From: Neptuniibacter sp.
Lineage (GTDB): Bacteria; Pseudomonadota; Gammaproteobacteria; Pseudomonadales; Balneatricaceae
Length of the DNA stretch: 7,870 nt
Direction of reading: 5' to 3'
NCBI GenBank assembly: GCA_030149405.1
Contig: JASBRM010000002.1
Span: 1 to 7,870, forward strand
In this document: positions 6,928 through 7,870 of the stretch, one piece after another
Numbering within the stretch: the stretch's first letter is position 1
How the letters are laid out: each line of letters opens with the position of its first letter
Position numbers and translations under genes: made by a program
Notes under the pieces: model-generated
Databases searched by the model: none
The model's input: only the letters and a program-made list of their open reading frames with translations
What the model was told of the DNA's origin: nothing

Positions 6928-6942
6928 TGGCACAACCATTGC
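6928..6942 (+). promoter_or_regulatory. Sigma-54 (RpoN) -24/-12 promoter
   Basis: TGGCAC (6928-6933), five bases, then TTGC (6939-6942). This places the GG and GC doublets exactly 10 bases apart and fits the consensus TGGCAC-N5-TTGC completely. An A/T-rich stretch lies just upstream (about 6890-6921). Transcription would start near 6954, about 48 bases before the ATG at 7002. A sigma-54 promoter needs an enhancer-binding ATPase activator, for which a candidate site is seen at 6815-6830. Confidence 0.82.
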
Positions 6943-6953
6943 TCCATCATGTC

Positions 6954-6973
6954 TGTAGAGGTGTATCTACACC
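6954..6973 (+). promoter_or_regulatory. Palindrome at the predicted transcript 5' end
   Basis: GGTGTA (6960-6965) and TACACC (6968-6973) form a perfect palindrome with a 2-base spacer. An alternative pairing is TGTAGA (6954-6959) with TCTACA (6966-6971). Both lie right at the predicted start of the sigma-54 transcript. It could be a repressor operator or a 5' stabilising hairpin. Only the symmetry is directly seen. Confidence 0.4.
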
Positions 6974-7001
6974 AAAAATTACAGTTATTGGTGATGTAAA
7001 T

Positions 7002-7870
7002 ATGACGTCGATAATTAAAACAACATACGTCGACAGCCGGGATTCCGGTGAAAATGTGCGTGGTGTGACAGTTAAGCTGGATAAGGTTAAGAAAGCTGCA
7101 ATCTATGCTGTGGCTCTCCCAGTATTTCTTACAGGATGCGAAGCCCCTCTGAACCTTGAGGGCGTAGATAATGAACTTGAGAAGCAGGTACGTCGTACCG
7201 ATCAGTTCCAGGGTATAGCGGCGAACGATACCGCACTGGTGGCTGTGGGTGCCGACGGTCTGGTTCTGACCAGTCCGCTGACTGCTCTTGAATGGCAGCG
7301 AAGTGTGATTGAAGGATCACCTGCATTAGTAGATGTGGCGGTGTGCTCCGATCAAAGCTTTGTTGCGTTGAGCATGGATAAGAAAGTGTGGTTCAGTGCG
7401 GACAACGGCCAGAGCTGGACCGCTTCCCAACTGCCAACACCCGAAGATGTTCTGGATCTGACCTGTGCACCGGACAACAGTGTCTGGGTGGTGGGCAGCT
7501 TCTCAACAGTACTTAACTCCTCAAATCAGGGTAATACCTGGACTGAAAATACTCTCAATGAAGATGCCATGCTGACAGGGATTCAGTTTCTGGATCAGAA
7601 CACCGCATTGGTAACGGGTGAGTTTGGTTTAGTCGCACGCAGTGATGACGGTGGCCTTAACTGGAACCCACCAGAGTATATTCCTAACGATTTTTATACC
7701 CAGAGCGCTCACTTCCCTTCAGTTGAGCAGGGCTGGGTAGCCGGTCTCAGTGGCCAGATCCTGTACACCGAAGACGGTGGCATGAGCTGGACCCAGCAGA
7801 CCACCCCTACAGAGTCACCGTTGTACGGCTTCTATCAGGCGGGTGATCGCCTGTTTGCCTACGGCGATCA
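7002..7870 (+). CDS. YCF48/BNR-repeat lipoprotein, 3'-truncated by the window edge
   Basis: The frame stays open from ATG 7002 to the window end, giving 289 codons with no stop. After a basic segment (KLDKVKK, residues 25-31) comes a hydrophobic stretch and a lipobox LTGC ending at C46, so the protein is probably an exported lipoprotein. The mature part carries four Asp-box motifs of the S/T-x-D-x-G-x-x-W type at residues 132-139, 173-180 (Asp replaced by Asn), 214-221 and 256-263. They are spaced regularly by about 41 residues, as expected for blades of a beta-propeller related to YCF48/HCF136 and BNR proteins. ATG 7002 has GGTGA 7 bases upstream. The 46-residue leader is long for a lipoprotein signal, and GTG at 7056 (28-residue leader, also preceded by GGTGA) is a real alternative. 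In other gammaproteobacteria, such YCF48-like genes often sit with RND/MMPL transporters and DUF1302/DUF1329 proteins. Whether that holds here lies beyond the edge. Exact function is unknown. Confidence 0.8.
   Translation, partial: MTSIIKTTYVDSRDSGENVRGVTVKLDKVKKAAIYAVALPVFLTGCEAPLNLEGVDNELEKQVRRTDQFQGIAANDTALVAVGADGLVLTSPLTALEWQRSVIEGSPALVDVAVCSDQSFVALSMDKKVWFSADNGQSWTASQLPTPEDVLDLTCAPDNSVWVVGSFSTVLNSSNQGNTWTENTLNEDAMLTGIQFLDQNTALVTGEFGLVARSDDGGLNWNPPEYIPNDFYTQSAHFPSVEQGWVAGLSGQILYTEDGGMSWTQQTTPTESPLYGFYQAGDRLFAYGD

Noticed and set aside
7129..7326. Minus-strand 65-codon frame near the window end
   Set aside because: It is opposite the lipoprotein gene, whose signal peptide, lipobox and Asp-box repeats show the true coding strand.

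Overview
The window reads as chromosomal DNA of a phenol-degrading gammaproteobacterium. Codon use, the Pseudomonas-type proteins and the moderate base composition suggest a marine lineage such as Oceanospirillaceae, but this placement is inference. Five genes are complete or nearly so, and one further gene is cut by each window edge or was recognised without a visible stop.

Layout. (1) 2-2691, plus strand: the tail of a dmpKLMNOP-type multicomponent phenol hydroxylase operon. It holds the C-terminal two thirds of the large oxygenase subunit (dmpN/P3), then P4 (dmpO) and the reductase P5 (dmpP). Together with upstream subunits, these carry electrons from NADH through FAD and a [2Fe-2S] centre to a diiron site that hydroxylates phenol to catechol. 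The operon stops here with a strong bidirectional terminator (2714-2742); no dmpQ ferredoxin or catechol dioxygenase follows. The 282-base gap between dmpN and dmpO is filled by an elaborate nested inverted-repeat element. (2) 2769-5600, minus strand: a 943-residue FAD/4Fe-4S D-2-hydroxyacid dehydrogenase, probably quinone-dependent D-lactate dehydrogenase. (3) 5737-6642, plus strand: a divergent LysR-family regulator, sharing a 136-base promoter region with the dehydrogenase and probably controlling it. (4) 6643-7001: a gene-free stretch with a long hairpin just after lysR and then a sigma-54 promoter with near-consensus -24/-12 elements. A DmpR/XylR-type upstream activating sequence lies about 130 bases before the predicted transcript start. 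(5) 7002 to the window end: the first 289 codons of a lipoprotein with four Asp-box repeats (YCF48/BNR beta-propeller type).

The most interesting reading is regulatory. The sigma-54 promoter at 6928-6942 carries the kind of operator used by aromatic-sensing activators that switch on dmp-type phenol operons. The lipoprotein gene, and whatever it leads beyond the edge, may therefore be an unrecognised member of the phenol/aromatic regulon. The second notable item is the roughly 210-base foldable element inserted inside the hydroxylase operon.
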